Assembly (NCBI GenBank): GCA_937146725.1
Contig: CAKZRU010000142.1
Location: 33,130 to 97,129, forward strand
Direction of reading: 5' to 3'
Length of the DNA: 64,000 bases
Origin: an uncultured Myxococcales bacterium
GTDB taxonomy: Bacteria > Myxococcota_A > Bradymonadia > UBA7976 > VGTA01
Below, in pieces: positions 62,568 to 64,000 of this stretch (the stretch's first letter is position 1; each line of letters begins with the position of its first letter). The notes under the pieces were generated by a model. The model worked only from the letters and a program-made list of their open reading frames with translations. It was not told the origin of the DNA and searched no databases. The position numbers and the translations under genes are program-made.

Positions 62568-62670
62568 CAACGTTCAACAACTCTATCCTCTTTAAGAGCT
62601 AAGCCCGGTAAAGAGCTCGTGCTGACACGCTTAAAGTTTAACTAGAAGTAGCAGAGAATAAGCCCAAAAT

Positions 62671-62707
62671 AAAAAAAGCCCACTTAGCGAACTAAGCGGG
62701 CTTTTTT
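62671..62707 (-). terminator. Rho-independent terminator of flagellin (possibly bidirectional)
   Basis: On the minus strand a 10-bp stem GCCCGCTTAG / CTAAGTGGGC encloses a TTCG tetraloop and is followed by seven T. One G-U pair is formed in the minus-strand RNA; in the plus-strand RNA the same position is an A-C mismatch. It therefore fits flagellin best, though A-runs on the other side could let it also stop cutA transcripts. Confidence 0.85.
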
Positions 62708-62776
62708 GAGCAATCTCACTTAAGTCATTAAGCGGCGATTAAATCACCCGCTACCTGACTTGAGATCAAGCGATCA

Positions 62777-64000
62777 TTAACCGAGAAGTGCAAGTGCAAC
62801 CTGTGGTTGTTGGTTCGCTTGTGCAAGGATAGATACACCAGCTTGCTGGATGATCTGGTTGCGAGAAAGCTTAGCGGTCTCAGCAGCGAAGTCAGCATCA
62901 AGGATGCGGCTACGTGAAGCTGAAAGATTCTCAGAAGTAGTGCTGAGGTTGTTGATGGTGCTCTCAAGACGATTTTGAAGCGCACCAAGCTTAGCGCGTG
63001 ATGAAGAAACATGCTCAAGAGCAAGATCGATCACGTCAAGAGCCTCAACAGCGCCTGAGCGAGTTGAGATGTCAACGCTGCTTACAGCTTTGTCTGAATT
63101 AACACCGTAAACACCGGTTGCATGTGCGATTGCTGCAGCACCATCATCACCAGTAAGCTTAAATTGATCATTTGATTGAAGGCTGATTTGACCGTAGCTT
63201 ACACCAGCACCTGAATTTATAGTAAGACCGGTAGTTGTGCCAGCTGTACCTGTTTCAGAGACTTCGATATTACGGCCATCTACAGCAGTAAGAACGAGCT
63301 GACTGTTCTCATCAAGAGAAGCAACTACACCGGTTTCCTCAGAAACAGCATTGATTGCATCAGTAAGCGCACCATTAGCGTCATTTGCCTGAACGGTAAA
63401 ACCACTGATTTGCTCGCCATTGATAGTAATGTAGTTAGATGTATCAAGCTGACCGCCACCAATATTGGTACCAGCAGCAGTTGTCTCACCAACAATCGCA
63501 CGAACACCAGTTGTCTCAGTTAGGCTATTGATTGCTGCTGCTTTAGCAATTGCTGATGAAGCCTTCATTGAAGTTGAGTAAGAGTCATCGTTAGCACTGG
63601 TTGCACGAACTTCAGCGGTGTTTACCCCAGATGTTTGTGTAGCATCTTTATACTCAATAGTAACGGTATCTGCTGTCGCTGCACCAAACGTGTCCGCAGT
63701 TACAGTCTTATAATCGGTACGAACTTGACGACCAAGGTCAGTAGTAGCTGCACCATCAATGCTTACGTTGAGGGTCTCACCAACGTTAGCACCAACTTGA
63801 ATGTCCTTTGAAAGGAAAGAACCGTCAAGAACTTTGTTACCGTTGAAGTTGGTAGTCTCAGCAATACGATCAAGCTCGCTCTTAAGTTGTGAAACTTCTG
63901 CTTGAAGTGAAGCGCGATCGCTGTCGTTGTTAGTGTCATTTGACGCTTGAACAGCTAGCTCACGGATGCGCTGAAGGATGTTGGTAGTCTCGTTAAGAGC
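62777..64000 (-). CDS. flagellin (partial, N-terminus beyond the window)
   Basis: The frame is open to the last base and gives about 407 residues, missing only the extreme N-terminus. D1 segments are clear: ETTNILQRIRELAVQASNDT, then RASLQAEVSQLKSELDRIAE and TTNFNGNKVLDGS. The C-terminal D0/D1 reads AVEALDVIDLALEHVSSSRA, KLGALQNRLESTINNL, RSRILDADFAAETA and ANQQPQVALALLG. The central variable domain (about 200 residues) is Thr/Gly/Asn-rich. The filament subunit is exported by the flagellar type III system. An apparent internal start at 63568 is only a Met within the protein. A terminator follows. Confidence 0.96.
   Translation of the reverse strand, partial: ALNETTNILQRIRELAVQASNDTNNDSDRASLQAEVSQLKSELDRIAETTNFNGNKVLDGSFLSKDIQVGANVGETLNVSIDGAATTDLGRQVRTDYKTVTADTFGAATADTVTIEYKDATQTSGVNTAEVRATSANDDSYSTSMKASSAIAKAAAINSLTETTGVRAIVGETTAAGTNIGGGQLDTSNYITINGEQISGFTVQANDANGALTDAINAVSEETGVVASLDENSQLVLTAVDGRNIEVSETGTAGTTTGLTINSGAGVSYGQISLQSNDQFKLTGDDGAAAIAHATGVYGVNSDKAVSSVDISTRSGAVEALDVIDLALEHVSSSRAKLGALQNRLESTINNLSTTSENLSASRSRILDADFAAETAKLSRNQIIQQAGVSILAQANQQPQVALALLG

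Noticed and set aside
62777..63568. Short flagellin starting at 63568
   Set aside because: The same frame stays open to the window edge and reads conserved flagellin D1 text, so this Met is internal.

Overview
The window looks like a stretch of chromosome from a Gram-negative, flagellated, moderately AT-rich bacterium. It carries lgt, many lipobox proteins, several proteins with outer-membrane beta-barrel C-termini ending in Phe, mreB/mreC/PBP2/RodA, glutathione enzymes and flagellin. A eukaryote-type Ser/Thr kinase, many Cys-rich secreted proteins and repeated Cys-Asp-Gly / DxDxDG (MopE-type) calcium-binding-like motifs are typical of Myxococcota and Bradymonadota (former Deltaproteobacteria). 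That placement is inference and no rank below phylum is claimed. I found no rRNA, tRNA, CRISPR array, insertion sequence or prophage. The gene order is housekeeping genes interleaved with lineage-specific secreted proteins.

Layout. 1-7.0 kb: the tail of an outer-membrane protein, a lipoprotein, a large PEGA-like secreted protein, alanine dehydrogenase, two small secreted proteins and glutathione synthetase (gshB). 7.5-18 kb: an MMPL/RND transporter, a Ser/Thr kinase overlapping a two-TM protein, glutathione peroxidase, a pseudo-exonuclease fused to four RanBP2-type zinc fingers, a HAD phosphatase, a miniature flagellar-rod-like protein and an outer-membrane-like protein. 17.8-23.1 kb (minus): the cell-shape cluster mreB-mreC-mrdA-rodA without mreD. 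23.2-29.5 kb (minus): two tandem paralogous Ser-rich lipoproteins and a Cys-rich lipoprotein with six WGxW repeats. 29.6-33.3 kb (minus): pgsA, an ABC-F ATPase and a TrmK-like methyltransferase. 33.4-38.2 kb: an Arg/Gln repeat protein, a large esterase that looks circularly permuted, and an SDR enzyme. 38.2-46.8 kb: metG, a PfkB sugar kinase, a metzincin-like protease, a polytopic membrane protein, a metallophosphoesterase, an orphan efflux adaptor and infC. 47-56 kb: a ComEC-like hydrolase/ComEA fusion, a MurB-ATP-grasp fusion, a lipoprotein, a membrane protein, an M13 peptidase and lgt. 56-64 kb: a lipoprotein, a three-gene cassette (SNase-like, MopE-repeat lipoprotein, MopE-repeat barrel protein), an aminopeptidase P, cutA and the C-terminal part of flagellin running off the window.

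The most unusual items are (1) the RanBP2 zinc-finger protein with a degenerate ERI1-like nuclease domain, (2) the esterase whose C-terminus ends exactly where its N-terminal half picks up the nucleophile elbow, (3) the MurB-ATP-grasp fusion, and (4) the tandem lipoproteins with long alternating Ser/Asn stretches, which could be surface or pore-forming factors. Short perfect tandem duplications of 13-16 bp recur near gene boundaries.

All family assignments come from reading motifs by eye; no database search was run. Several start codons were moved from the longest ORF to an internal start because of a clear Shine-Dalgarno sequence or a normal signal peptide. Each such change is noted in the entry.
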